DNA from: Rutidosis leptorrhynchoides
Lineage: Eukaryota > Streptophyta > Magnoliopsida > Asterales > Asteraceae
Direction: 5' to 3'
Length of the DNA stretch: 64,000 bases
Assembly: GCF_046630445.1 (NCBI RefSeq)
Contig: NC_092337.1
Coordinates: forward strand, 356,616,001 to 356,680,000
Made by a program: the position numbers and the translations under genes. Of this stretch, positions 34,556 to 47,290 are shown one piece after another (position 1 is the first letter of the stretch; each line of letters starts with the position of its first letter). The notes below the pieces were generated by a model that searched no databases, had not been told where the DNA came from, and saw only the letters and a program-made list of their open reading frames with translations.

Positions 34556-35410
34556 CATTTGACTATTTTGAAGGAAATGGCACCGACTACTCGACACACA
34601 GTGAATATGAATGAAGAGAAATTCCGTACTTTTCTAGCTTCAAACATAGCCGCAGTACAGGCTGCGCTACATACCAACAATAACCTTGGATCTGGCAGTA
34701 CAGGAAATCGTGTAGGATGCACCTACAAAGAATTCACTGCCTGCAAACCTTTGGAATTTGATGGAACCGAAGGACCGATCGGATTGAAACGGTGGACCGA
34801 GAAGGTCGAATTGGTGTTTGCCATAAGTAAGTGTACTGAAGAGGACAAAGTGAAGTACGCTACGCACACCTTCACAGGTTCTGCGTTAACATGGTGGAAT
34901 ACCTATCTAGAGCAAGTGGGACAAGATGATGCGTACGCACTACCGTGGTCAGCATTCAAGCACTTGATGAACGAGAAGTACCGTCCCAGAACCGAGGTCA
35001 ATAAGCTCAAGACAGAACTTAGAGGGTTACGAACCCAAGGATTTGATATTACCACATACGAAAGACGATTCACAGAATTGTGCCTATTGTGTCCGGGAGC
35101 ATTCGAAGATGAGGAAGAGAAGATCGACGCGTTTGTGAAAGGATTACCGGACAGAATCCAAGAAGATATAAGTTCACACGAGCCCGCCTCCGTACAACAG
35201 GCATGTAGAATGGCTCACAAACTAGTGAACCAGATTGAAGAAAGAATTAAAAAACAGACTGCTGAAGAGGCCAATGTGAAGCAAGTCAAAAGAAAGTGGG
35301 AGGAAAATGATGATAAGAATCACCAATACAACAACAACATCAATTACAACAATAATCGCAACAATTATCCCAACAATCGAAACATCAATCGCAACTACAA
35401 CAAACGACCC

Positions 35411-35443
<33 letters not shown>

Positions 35444-36109
35444 AACAACAACAGCAACTACAACAATCATCCCAACAACAATAATAACCGCAACAACAAC
35501 AACAATCAGAAGCAGTTATGCCAAAGGTGTGAAAAGTATCACTCGGGGTTCTGCACCAAATTTTGCAACAAGTGTAAAAGAAATGGTCATAGCGCGGCGA
35601 AGTGTGAGGTCTACGGACCAGGAGTTAATAGAACGAAAGGAACAAATGGTGTCGGAACGAGTAATGGCGGAGCAAGTAGTGTCGGAGCAAGTTATGCCAA
35701 TGTAGTTTGTTATAAATGTGGAAAACTGGGCCACATTATTAGAAATTGCCCGAACCAGGAGAACACGAACGGACAAGGCCGTGGAAGAGTTTTCAATATT
35801 AATGCGGCAGAGGCACAGGAAGACCCGGAGCTTGTTACGGGTACGTTTCTTATTGACAATAAATCTGCTTACGTTTTATTTGATTCGGGTGCGGATAGAA
35901 GCTATATGAGTAGAGATTTTTGTGCTAAATTAAGTTGTCCATTGACGCCTTTGGATAGTAAATTTTTACTCGAATTAGCAAATGGTAAATTAATTTCAGC
36001 AGATAATATATGTCGGAATCGAGAAATTAAACTGGTTATCGAAACATTTAAGATTGATTTGATACCAGTAGAGTTAGGGAGTTTTGATGTGATAATCGGT
36101 ATGGACTAG
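34541..36109 (+). CDS. Gag-protease of element C
   Basis: The ORF has 522 codons; the more natural start may be the ATG at 34577 (MAPTTRHTVNMNEEKFRTFL). Residues about 65-240 are the gag core (FDGTEGPIGLKRWTEKVE, TGSALTWWNTYLEQ, EVNKLKTELRGL). Residues about 255-325 form an Asn-rich tract encoded by AAC repeats. Two zinc knuckles follow (a CQRC start, then CYKCGKLGHIIRNC). The protease begins near residue 435, with active site LFDSGADRSYMS, and ends DVIIGMD. A TAG at 36107-36109 occupies the position of the usual Trp after GMD, cutting protease from RT. Confidence 0.88.
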
Positions 36110-37870
36110 TTGAAAGAAGTGAAAGCAGAGATCGTTTGTTACAAAAATGCAATTCGCATTATACGAAAAAAAGGAAAACCCTTAATGGTGTACGGAGAAA
36201 AGGGCAACACGAAGCTACATCTTATTAGTAATTTGAAGGCACAAAAACTAATAAGAAAAGGTTGCTATGCTGTTCTAGCACACGTCGAGAAAGTACAAAC
36301 TGAAGAAAAGAGCATCAATGATGTTTCCATTGCAAAAGAATTTCCCGATGTATTTCCGAAAGAATTACCGGGATTACCCCCACATCGATCCGTTGAATTT
36401 CAAATAGATCTTGTACCAGGAGCTGCACCAATAGCTCGTGCTCCTTACAGACTCGCACCCAGCGAGATGAAAGAACTGCAAAGCCAATTACAAGAACTTT
36501 TAGAGCGTGGTTTCATTCGACCAAGCACATCACCGTGGGGAGCTCCTGTTTTGTTTGTCAAGAAGAAAGATGGTACATTCAGGTTGTGTATCGACTACCG
36601 AGAGTTGAACAAACTTACCATCAAGAACCGCTACCCACTACCGAGAATCGACGACTTATTTGATCAACTACAAGGCTCGTCTGTTTATTCAAAGATTGAC
36701 TTACGTTCCGGGTATCATCAAATGCGGGTGAAAGAAGATGATATTCCAAAGACTACTTTCAGAACACGTTACGGTCATTACGAGTTTATGGTCATGCCAT
36801 TTGGTTTAACTAATGCACCAGCTGTGTTCATGGACCTTATGAACCGAGTGTGTGGACCATACCTTGACAAGTTTGTCATTGTTTTCATTGATGACATACT
36901 TATTTACTCAAAGAATGACCAAGAACACGGTGAACATTTAAGAAAGGTGTTAGAAGTATTGAGGAAGGAAGAATTGTACGCTAAGTTTTTAAAGTGTGCA
37001 TTTTGGTTGGAAGAAGTTCAATTCCTCGGTCACATAGTGAACAAAGAAGGTATTAAGGTGGATCCGGCAAAGATAGAAACTGTTGAAAAGTGGGAAACCC
37101 CGAAAACTCCGAAACACATATGCCAATTTTTAGGACTAGCTGGTTACTACAGAAGGTTCATCCAAGACTTTTCCAGAATAGCAAAACCCTTGACTGCATT
37201 AACGCATAAAGGGAAGAAATTTGAATGGAATGATGAACAAGAGAAAGCGTTTCAGTTATTGAAGAAAAAGCTAACTATGGCACCTATATTGTCATTGCCT
37301 AAAGGGAATGATGATTTTGTGATTTATTGTGATGCATCAAAGCAAGGTCTCGGTTGTGTATTAATGCAACGAACGAAGGTGATTGCTTATGCGTCTAGAC
37401 AATTGAAGATTCACGAACAAAATTATACGATGCATGATTTGAAATTAGGCGCGGTTGTTTTTGCATTAAAGACTTGGAGGCACTACTTATATGGGGTCAA
37501 AAGTATTATATATACCGACCACAAAAGACTTCAACACATATTTAATCAGAAACAACTGAATATGAGGCAGCGTAGGTGGATTGAATTATTGAATGATTAC
37601 GACTTTGAGATTCGTTACCACCCGGGGAAGGCAAATGTGGTAGCCGATGCCTTGAGCAGGAAGGACAGAGAACCCATTCGAGTAAAATCTATGAATATAA
37701 TGATTCATAATAACATTACTACTCAAATAAAGGAGGCACAACAAGGAGTTTTAAAAGAGGGAAATTTAAAGGATGAAATACCCAAAGGATCGGAGAAGCA
37801 TCTTAATATTCGGGAAGACGGAACCCGGTATAGGGCTGAAAGGATTTGTGTACAAAATTTGGAGATATGA
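36110..37870 (+). CDS. Reverse transcriptase and RNase H of element C
   Basis: The frame is continuous with gag-protease except for the stop at 36107. After a linker ([20 protein letters not shown]) comes RT at about 36440-37110, with [32 protein letters not shown], the catalytic FIDDILIYS and [11 protein letters not shown]. The connection and RNase H lie at about 37130-37660 with [37 protein letters not shown] and [14 protein letters not shown]. These copy element RNA into DNA and remove the RNA strand. A frameshift near 37850 ends the frame artificially, and integrase continues in another frame. Confidence 0.92.
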   Translation: MKEVKAEIVCYKNAIRIIRKKGKPLMVYGEKGNTKLHLISNLKAQKLIRKGCYAVLAHVEKVQTEEKSINDVSIAKEFPDVFPKELPGLPPHRSVEFQIDLVPGAAPIARAPYRLAPSEMKELQSQLQELLERGFIRPSTSPWGAPVLFVKKKDGTFRLCIDYRELNKLTIKNRYPLPRIDDLFDQLQGSSVYSKIDLRSGYHQMRVKEDDIPKTTFRTRYGHYEFMVMPFGLTNAPAVFMDLMNRVCGPYLDKFVIVFIDDILIYSKNDQEHGEHLRKVLEVLRKEELYAKFLKCAFWLEEVQFLGHIVNKEGIKVDPAKIETVEKWETPKTPKHICQFLGLAGYYRRFIQDFSRIAKPLTALTHKGKKFEWNDEQEKAFQLLKKKLTMAPILSLPKGNDDFVIYCDASKQGLGCVLMQRTKVIAYASRQLKIHEQNYTMHDLKLGAVVFALKTWRHYLYGVKSIIYTDHKRLQHIFNQKQLNMRQRRWIELLNDYDFEIRYHPGKANVVADALSRKDREPIRVKSMNIMIHNNITTQIKEAQQGVLKEGNLKDEIPKGSEKHLNIREDGTRYRAERICVQNLEI

Positions 37871-39168
37871 GAGAAATGGTACTTAGAGAAGCTCATAAAA
37901 CCAGATACTCAATACATCCTGGAACGGAGAAGATGTACAAGGATCTCAAGAAACATTTTTGGTGGCCGGGTATGAAAGCCGATGTTGCTAAATACGTAGG
38001 AGAATGTTTGACGTGTTCTAAGGTCAAAGCTGAGCATCAGAAACCATCAGGTCTACTTTAACAACCCGAAATCCCGGAATGGAAATGGGAAAACATTACC
38101 ATGGATTTCATCACTAAATTGCCAAGGACTGCAAGTGGTTTTGATACTATTTGGGTAATAGTTGATCGTCTCACCAAATCAGCACACTTCCTACCAATAA
38201 TAGAAGATGACAAGATGGAGAAGTTAGCACGACTGTATTTGAAGGAAGTCGTCTCCAGACATGGAATACCAATCTCTATTATCTCTGATAGGGATGGCAG
38301 ATTTATTTCAAGATTCTGGCAGACATTACAGCAAGCATTAGGAACTCGTCTAGACATGAGTACTGCCTATCATCCACAAACTGATGGGCAGAGCGAAAGG
38401 ATGATACAAACGCTTGAAGACATGCTACGAGCATGCGTTATTGATTTCGGAAACAGTTGGGATCGACATCTACCATTAGCAGAATTTTCCTACAACAACA
38501 ACTACCATTCAAGCATTGAGATGGGGCCGTTTGAAGCACTTTATGGTAGAAAGTGCAGGTCTCCGATTTGTTGGAGTGAAGTGGGGGATAGACAGATTAC
38601 GGGTCCGGAGATTATACAAGAAACTACCGAGAAGATCATCCAAATTCAACAACGGTTGAAAACTGCCCAAAGTCGACAAAAGAGCTACGCTGACATTAAA
38701 AGAAAAGATATAGAATTTGAAATTGGAGAGATGGTCATGCTTAAAGTTGCACCTTGGAAAGGTGTTGTTCGATTTGGTAAACCAGGGAAATTAAATCCAA
38801 GGTATATTGGACCATTCAAGATTATTGATCGTGTCGGACCAGTAGCTTACCGACTTGAGTTACCTCAACAACTCGCCGCTGTACATAACACTTTCCACGT
38901 CTTGAATTTGAAGAAATGTTTTGCTAAAGAAGATCTCACTATTCCGTTAGATGAAATCCAAATCAACGAAAAACTTCAATTCATCGAAGAACCCGTCGAA
39001 ATAATGGATCGTGAGGTTAAAAGACTTAAGCAAAACAAGATACCAATTGTTAAGGTTCGATGGAATGCTCGTAGAGGACCCGAGTTCACCTGGGAGCGTG
39101 AAGATCAGATGAAGAAGAAATACCCGCATCTATTTCCAGAAGATCCGTCAACACCTTCAACAGCTTAA
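37846..39168 (+). CDS. Integrase with C-terminal chromodomain-like segment, element C
   Basis: The HHCC zinc domain includes [18 protein letters not shown] and [12 protein letters not shown] at 38059-38061 interrupts it just before the core. The catalytic core follows with [18 protein letters not shown] (first Asp), [14 protein letters not shown] (second Asp) and [14 protein letters not shown] (catalytic Glu). The C-terminal part has [20 protein letters not shown] and LKKCF. The last 60 residues ([20 protein letters not shown], then [20 protein letters not shown]) match the chromodomain-type tail of plant chromoviruses, thought to guide integration to heterochromatin. The stop and the frameshift make the protein non-functional as it stands. 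Confidence 0.9.
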
Positions 39169-39203
39169 AATTTCGGGACGAAATTTATTTAACGGGTAGG
39201 TAC
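39169..39203 (+). other. Hairpin and polypurine tract of element C
   Basis: AAATTTCG pairs with CGAAATTT across GGA just after the integrase stop (about 39168-39186), followed by ACGGGTAGGTAC and then the 3' LTR. Same arrangement as in element D. Confidence 0.7.
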
Positions 39204-42200
39204 TGTAGTGACCCGAACTTTTCCATGTTTATATATATTAATTGAGATTGATATTTACATGATTAAATGTTTCCAACATGTTAAGCAATCAAACTTGTTA
39301 AGACTTGATTAATTGAAATATGTTTCATATAGACAATTGACCACCCAAGTTGACCGGCGATTCACGAACGTTAAAACTTGTAAAAACGACATGACGATAT
39401 ATATATGGATATACATATGGTTAACATGAGATTATGATAAGTAAGTATCTCCATAAGTATATTAACAATGAGTTATATACATATAAACAAGACTACTAAC
39501 TTAAGGATTTCGAAACGAGACATATATGTAACGATTATCGTTGTAACGACATTTAAATGTATATATATCATATTAAGATATATTAATATATCATAATATC
39601 ATGATAATATAATAATTTAACATCTCATTAGATATAATAAACAATGGGTTAACAACATTAATTGAGATCGTTAACTTAAAGGTTTCAAAACAACACTTAC
39701 ATGTAACGACTAACGATGACTTAACGACTCAGTTAAAATGTATATACATGTAGTGTATTTTGATGTATTAAAATACTTTTGGAAGACTTCAAGACATATA
39801 TCAAAACACTCATACTTAACGAAAATGGTTACAGTTACTTTTCCATTCTTTTCTTTCATCAAGAATTCTAGTCGTATTCTTACCCGTATTATACACAGCT
39901 TCAAAACGTACTTACTATGAGTATATACCAATAGGAACTAGCATGGGATTCCACTCTTGATTATGTCATGTATGACTAATCAATTTTAACTTCTACCATG
40001 AGCTAGTCAACTAACTAGAACTCCTTTTAACCCCACTCACCACTCACCAATTACCACTCATCATTCACTCCATTTCACTTCCAATTCTCTTTCTAATTCT
40101 CTCTCAACACACACACACTATTATGAACGTATTTTTCCAGTAGTTAATCATCATCTTCATCAAAAATCACTTCAAGAATCAAGCTATAATAATCATAGGA
40201 AGAACACTTCAAGAACACTTCAAAAATCCATTCAAGTTTACTAATTTACTTCCAAGCTTTCTAATCCATTCCAAGTAATCATCTAAGATCAAGAAACCTT
40301 TGTTATATACAGTAGGTTATCTTTATTATTCAAGGTAATATTCATATTCAAACTTTGATTCAATTTCTATAACTATAAACTATCTTAATTCGAGTAAAAA
40401 TCTTACTTGAACTTGTTTTTGTGTCATGATCCTACTTCAAGAACTTTCAAGCCATCCAAGATCCTTTGAAGCTAGATCATTTCTTGTCACTTCCAGTAGG
40501 TTTACCTACTAAACTTGAGGTAGTAATGATGTTCATAACATCATTCGATTCATATATATAAAACTATCTTATTCGAAGGTTTAAACTCGTAATCACTAGA
40601 ACATAGTTTAGTTAATTCTAAACTTGTTCGCAAATAAAAGTTAATCCTTCTAACTTGACTTTTAAAATTAACTAAACACATGTTCTATATCTATATGATA
40701 TGCTAACTTAATGATTTAAAACCTGGAAACACGAAAAAACACCGTAAAACCGGATTTACGCCGCCGTAGTAACACCGCGAGCTGTTTTGGGTTAGTTAAT
40801 TAAAAACTATGATAAACTTTGATTTAAAAGTTGTTATTCTGAGAAAATGTTTTTTATTATGAACATGAAACTATATCCAAAAATTATGGTTAAACTCAAA
40901 GTGGAAGTATGTTTTCTAAAATGGTCATCTAGACGTCGTTCTTTCGACTGAAATGACTACCTTTACAAAAACGACTTGTAACTTATTTTTCCAACTATAA
41001 ACCTATACTTTTTCTATTTAGATTCATAAAATAGAGTTCAATATGAAACCATAGCAATTTGATTCACTCAAAACGGATTTAAAATGAAGAAGTTATGGGT
41101 AAAACAAGATTGGATAATTTTTCTCATTTTAGCTACGTGAAAATTGGTAACAAATCTATTACAACCATAACTTAATCAACTTGTATTGTATATTATGTAA
41201 TCTTGAGATACCATAGACACGTATACAATGTTTCGACCTATCATGTCGACACATCTATATATATTTCGGAACAACCATAGACACTCTATATGTGAATGTT
41301 GGAGTTAGCTATACAGGGTTGAGGTTGATTCCAAAATATATATAGTTTGAGTTGTGATCAATACTGAGATACGTATACACTGGGTCGTGGATTGATTCAA
41401 GATAATATTTATCGATTTATTTCTGTACATCTAACTGTGGACAACTAGTTGTAGGTTACTAACGAGGACAGCTGACTTAATAAACTTAAAACATCAAAAT
41501 ATATTAAAAGTGTTGTAAATATATTTTAAACATACTTTGATATATATGTATATATTGTTATAGGTTCGTGAATCAACCAGTGGCCAAGTCTTACTTCCCG
41601 ACGAAGTAGAAATCTGTGAAAGTGAGTTATAGTCCCACTTTTAAAATCTAATATTTTTGGGATGAGAATACATGCAGGTTTTATAAATGATTTACAAAAT
41701 AGACACAAGTACGTGAAACTACATTCTATGGTTGAATTATCAAAATCGAATATGCCCCTTTTTATTAAGTCTGGTAATCTAAGAATTAGGGAATATACAC
41801 CCTAATTGAAGCGAATCCTAAAGATAGATCTATTGGGCCTAACAAACCCCATCCAAAGTACCGGATGCTTTAGTACTTCGAAATTTATATCATATCCGAA
41901 GGGTGTCCCGGAATGATGGGGATATTTTTATATATGCATCTTGTTAATGTCGGTTACCAGGTGTTCACCATATGAATGATTTTTTTATCTCTATGTATGA
42001 TATGTGTATTGAAATATGAAATCTTGTGGTCTATTATTATGATTTGATATATATAGGTTAAACCTATAACTCACCAACATTTTTGTTGACGTTTTAAGCA
42101 TGTTTATTCTCAGGTGATTATTAAGAGCTTCCGCTGTCGCATACTTAAATAAGGACGAGATTTGGAGTCCATGCTTGTATGATATTGTGTAAAAACTGCA

Positions 42201-42457
42201 TTCAAGAAACTTATTTTGTTGTAACATATTTGTATTGTAAACCATTATGTAATGGTCGTGTGTAAACAGGATATTTTAGATTATCATTATTTGATAATCT
42301 ACGTAAAGCTTTTTAAACCTTTATTGATGAAATAAAGGTTATGGTTTGTTTTAAAAATGAATGCAGTCTTTGAAAAACGTCTCATATAGAGGTCAAAACC
42401 TCGCAACGAAATCAATTAATATGGAACGTTTTTAATCAATAAGAACGGGACATTTCA
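39204..42457 (+). repeat. 3' LTR of element C
   Basis: 3254 bp, about 99.2% identical by eye to 29338-32590. Followed by ACAAT. The hairpins listed for the 5' LTR are all kept here. Confidence 0.92.
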
Positions 42458-42462
42458 ACAAT

Positions 42463-43327
42463 AACTGGTTGTGAAATCTGTGGAGATTATCACTCAACAT
42501 GGGAATGTTATTATTACGTTCCTATGGAAAATTATGCACCCATAGAACCTGAATGGAATGATTATGAGGAATACAATTCAAATTGGGATTATTCCCAAGA
42601 ATATATCCAAACTCAACAAGCAGAAGACGAGGAAAATTATGTGCCTGAAAATTCTTTAGATTATATGAAAATCAAACTCGAAGAACTTGATTCTCAAAAT
42701 GAACAAATGAGAGAGTTTGTAAATCGGCAAGCTGAAACTCTATCAGATTACACACCTGTTGATCTGAGGAGTCGTGTGCAAGAAAATCTCATATCATCCA
42801 ATTTTGATGAATTCGAGAGCTCCGAAATCACCAATTATCCCGATGATACTTTTTATTCAGCTTTACCAATTTCACAACATATCGACACATTAGCCTCAAC
42901 CGACGAAATCAACGATCCATCAATGGATGAAGAAGAAGAAGTAAGGGTGACAAATTGGTACTCTTGGAAAAACGATAACGTTGAAAATTTTACCCCCGAG
43001 ACCAAAATGGTGGGACCGATAAGTACCATTAATAAAGAAGAATTTGCTTCGATCCCGAAATTCACCATTCCACAACCTTCCAACCCAATATTCTCAATAG
43101 ACGAGTCATCTACCGAAGATGAACTACGAGCTGTAATAGATAATGACACCTCGGATTTCACCCAATTGGGTAATAGAGGTGAAACCTTTGATCCCGAGAA
43201 TGAACGAAAGGAAATGTTAGGAATTGTCCACCCTATAGAAGTATGTATGTCAGTGTATATTGATCCATTTGATCAAGAACCAGAAAAGAGACATATCCAT
43301 TTACTAAAAGCTACACTTAAAAAATAA
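42463..43327 (+). pseudogene. Element B ORF, 3' segment with zinc knuckle
   Basis: Continues the frame of 29213-29337. Right after the junction it encodes CEICGDYHSTWEC, a CX2CX3HX4C knuckle of the type at the end of Tat/Athila gag. A Tyr/Glu-rich stretch follows, then a helical region (MKIKLEELDSQNEQMREFVN), acidic Ser/Thr-rich sequence and a C-terminus ending HLLKATLKK. No gag core, protease or RT is present. The 329-codon product may bind RNA through the knuckle and be carried in particles made by a helper; that is inference. The insertion of C destroyed it. Confidence 0.65.
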
Positions 43328-45311
43328 TTAAGTAGTGACGATCTGGTGGGTCTAAACTTTAAACACATTGATATATTTTATACCACCCAAGATGTAAATA
43401 ACTGGCTCACTATTTTAATTCGTGGAACTTATTCTACCAACTTCACATGTCGTCAGCTAAGTGTGGGGAAGTCTAACCCCAGTTAACGTTAAATTAGGGG
43501 TTCGGGTTAGTGCATAACTCGTTAATAAAAATGCACGATTAGGGTAAAAGACGCATTTTCAAAAATTAGCAAACATTTCAGAAAAGCAACCATTCTTGAA
43601 GAAAAACATGTGTGATAAAACAAGAAGGAATGAACGATGAGGCGCGCCATCTATCATTCGACGAGCTTTGTAATTACAAACTGGGTATTTTTAATCACTT
43701 TTCTACACTTATCACCCTCGTGAATTTATAATTATAGTCTGATTTCATGCAAATGAGGGCATTGCATGATCTCAAGTGTGGGGAAGGGTTATAAATTCTC
43801 TCGGGTTTGCTCTTGGTTTATTTTCTAAATTTTATGAAAATTTTAAAAAAATTTCAACTAAATGAATTAAAAATCATGTTTATACATATTTATGAACGAT
43901 GAAAACTAGGTGTTAATACCGAAATTATCGTTACCTCGGAAAGGACATAAATTGAGAAACAACTAAAATGCTTGAATTTATTTATTAAGATATAAAAAGA
44001 CGCATGAAAAAAAAAAGCCAAGTGTGGGGAGAATGTACCAAGTTATTCAATTAAAAACTATCTATCACATGTTTCTGTAAAGTTATTGCAGGTGCTTTTG
44101 TTTTGGACTAAATTAACTGTTTTACCCGGTTTATTGTAATACATTTGAAAGAAAAGATGGATCTACACGATGAATCAATTCCATCATTAAGAGGAAGTAA
44201 AGTCTTCCGAAAAAGACACACGCTTCTTGATTTAGGTCAGGAAGTTATCGTCCATACCAGCTGTAGGTTGACGAAAAATCTAGAAAAGTCATCTCTAAAA
44301 TCGACTGGAAATCCACGGACCTCAGCATCAAACAGGGTCGCCATGTGGTCAGACTTATCCTAACCATGAGAGGATCTGTCTCGTAAAATGGGGAGGGCGC
44401 CGTGCAAATTAGCTTGATAAGACTAATGAATCAGACCCCCAGAAAGGATAATCTTCTTAAAGATTAAAAATCAGCTTTTAAGCCTGATATTACTCAATCC
44501 TTGAGATTGACCTTAAAGATTGAGAATTACAAACTCATGGAATTCGATGATATCTAAACTCGAGCTTGAACGAGAAAATATTTTGATCAAAATTACAAAC
44601 TGATTTGTTTTCTGAAAACCTATTTTCAATGCGTTCATTACCATTGAACGTAAAATCCTAGGAATTCACCTGGAATTCATTAGGTCACCTGAACCAAATA
44701 GGGTGTCAACCGTAAGAACGGTGGTTGCATAGCATGGTCGGAGACAGGACCTTGTGCTAGCCCAAAAAATTATAGGATGATCTTTACTATTGCTCCTACA
44801 AAGGATAGTACTAGCATCCAACACGTTTTAGACCATGAACATCTGCATGTCATTAGACATTGCCTTAACAGTTTCTTGTTCATCGCTTTCCTTTACAACC
44901 GGACGGTAGTTTGCCGAAAGGTAATATACGGAACAAGTAAACTGGATGTGTGCTTTTCGATACAGGGATAGCAGTGGATTACACGAACCTAAATGTTTTT
45001 AGTCAAAATATTGACCCACAAAAATATATTTTGCAAACACTGGTGAAGGGTTATTCCGGAAAACTTGTCTAGGGTAAAATCTAGCTTGAATTTTTAAAAG
45101 ATCAAATGTTTTCATAAAGATCCAATTTCCTAAAGGATCTAAATTTTCATAGTCATGTGGGACTGTAAACCACAATGTTACTATCATTGTTTATACCGCC
45201 GTATCAAAATCACTTATGTATAAAGTGTGAAGAATAAAGAAGTGATTCGTGTGATTTAATTTCAAGTTCTGTATTGCTTGAGGACAAGCAACGCTCAAGT
45301 GTGGGGATATT
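43328..45311 (+). other. 3' non-coding region of element B
   Basis: Holds AAGTGTGGGGA motifs at 43459-43469, 43774-43784 and 44020-44030 and the polypurine tract at 45297-45307. GGGCATTGCATGATCTC precedes the second motif. A splice-acceptor-like TTATTGCAG/GT lies at about 44083-44093, followed by a 72-codon frame (44145-44363, MDLHDESIPSLRGSKVFRKR...) and a 64-codon frame (44777-44971) that have counterparts in A at 24611 and 47654. No assured gene. Confidence 0.6.
45297..45307 (+). other. Polypurine tract of element B
   Basis: AAGTGTGGGGA, four bases before the 3' LTR start TGATAGTGC, preceded by GCTTGAGGACAAGCAACGC. Confidence 0.85.
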
Positions 45312-47290
45312 TGATAGTGCTCCAAATGAACATATATTTAGTAGTAATATCCTCCCAATATGTAAATTATTTAGTTGTAATTGTTCTATTTTAAGTTGTA
45401 ATCGTTTATATTAAATAAGTGCGAAGACAAAAGGCGAAAACGACGATTTGAAGACGCAAATGACCAAAAAGCTCAAATGTACAAGATACAATCCAAGTGG
45501 TTCAATTTATTGATAAGAAACGTCTAAAAATGACAAGAGTACAAGTTGCAGAACGGAAAGTACAAGATATTAAATTATACGAAAGGACGTTCGAAAATCC
45601 GAAACCGGGACCAAAGTCAACTCTCAACGCTCGACACAACGGACTAAAAATTATGAGTCAACTATGCACAAGAATATAATATAATATTTAAATAATTATA
45701 TAAATTATTTATATATTATATATATTTAAATATAACGTCGACAAGCAAATGGCCAAAATTTAGTGAGCTGAATTCCTGACCTCCGCACTCGCGGAGCATT
45801 TAGCCTATAAACCTCCACGATCGCGGAGCACACCAGGATCAAAATTTCCTATAAAAGGCACGAGCTTGCTGCCGAATTCAACACACCAAAAATCCAATCT
45901 CTCCCTCTATATAATTAATATATATATAATATTTATATATATAATATAAATTAGTTTAGTTTTATATTAGATTAGTTTAGTTAATGTAACGGTTATTTAC
46001 GGGTTTTAAAGTCGGAGCTCTGTCCGTGTAACACTACGCGATAAATAATCAATGTAAGCTATGTTCTCTTTTTTAAATTAATGTTTCGTACTTAAGTTAT
46101 TATTATGCTTATTTAAAACGAAGTAATCATGATGTTGGGCTAAATATTTAAATTTGGGTAATTGAATTTTGTACCATAATTGGGGTTTGGACAAAAGAAC
46201 GACACTTGTGGAAATTAGACTATGGGCTATTAATGGGCTTTATATTTGTTTAACTAAATGATAGTTTGTTAATTTTAATATAAAGGTTTACAATTGGACG
46301 TACCTATAAATAACCATATACACTCGATCGGACACGATGGGCGGGGTATTTATATGTACGAATAATCATTCATTTAACCGGACACGGGAATGGATTAATA
46401 GTCTATGGAATTATTAAAACAGTGGTGAAATTATGTACAAGGACACTTGGCGTAATTGTTAACAAAGTATTAAAACCTTGGGTTACACGCAGTTGATATC
46501 CCGGTGTAATTATTAAACAAAGTATTAAAACCTTGTTACAGTTTAAGTCCCCAATTAGTTGGAATATTTGACTTCGGGTATAAGGATAATTTGACGAGGA
46601 CACTCGCACTTTATATTTATGACTGATGGACTGTTATGGACAAAAACCAGACGGACAAATTGAATAATCCAGTACAAAGAACAATTAACCCATGGGCATA
46701 AAACTAAAATCAACGCGTCACACATCATGATTACGGAAGTTTAAATAAGCATAATTCCTTTATTTTCATATTTAATTGCACTTCTAATTATCGCTCTTTT
46801 ATTTATTATCATTGTATTTAATTGCACTTTTAATTATCGTACTTTTTAATTATCGCACTTTTATTCGCAATTTTATTATTGTTATTTACTTTACGCTTTA
46901 AATTAAGTCTTTTATTTATTTAATATTTTACATTCGGTTTTAATTGTGACTTAAGATATAAAACCGACAAACCGGTCATTAAACGGTAAACCCCCTTTTT
47001 ATATATTATTATATATAATTATATATATTTTGTACAAATATAGTTATTTAAAATATAGTGTGAAATAAGCCAGCTCCCTGTGGAACGAACCGGACTTACT
47101 AAAAACTATACTACTCTACGATTAGGTACACTGCCTATAGTGTTGTAGCAAGGTTTAGGTATATCCCATCTGTAAATAAATAATTAAAACTTGTGTAATT
47201 TGTATCGTATTTAATAGTTTTTCCTAGTAAAAATTAATAGTATTTCCGTACCCCATATACACTATTTCATATACGCCTCGCATAACATCA
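45312..47290 (+). repeat. 3' LTR of element B
   Basis: 1979 bp, TGATAGTGCTCC to CATAACATCA, same length as the 5' LTR. CTTGA follows at 47291-47295. Confidence 0.92.

Larger units (their letters stand above)
29338..42457 (+). mobile_element. Chromovirus-like Ty3/Gypsy retrotransposon C
   Basis: A 13.1-kb element with LTRs of 3253 and 3254 bp, the ACAAT duplication and an initiator-Met-type primer site. It has a leader with two extra ORFs (one F-box-like), gag with two zinc knuckles, protease, RT, RNase H, integrase and a C-terminal chromodomain-like segment. It is the innermost and youngest of the nest (about 25 LTR differences by eye). Two stops and one frameshift break the polyprotein. The long LTRs and chromodomain suggest the Tekay/Del branch; that subgroup call is inference. 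Confidence 0.92.
26103..47290 (+). mobile_element. Tat-like non-autonomous retrotransposon B (hosting C)
   Basis: About 8.1 kb once element C is removed. It has LTRs of 1979 bp each, a tRNA-Asp-type primer site, one long ORF interrupted by C, a 3' non-coding region and a polypurine tract. It is closely related to A in LTRs, leader and 3' region, but has an unrelated ORF in place of gag-protease and no RT. Inserted in A at CTTGA; B itself carries the same site sequence at 44407-44418. Confidence 0.9.

Noticed and set aside
35222-35705. Val-rich minus frame and Thr-rich plus frame over the gag of C
   Set aside because: They are shadows of the AAC repeats that encode the Asn-rich tract of gag.
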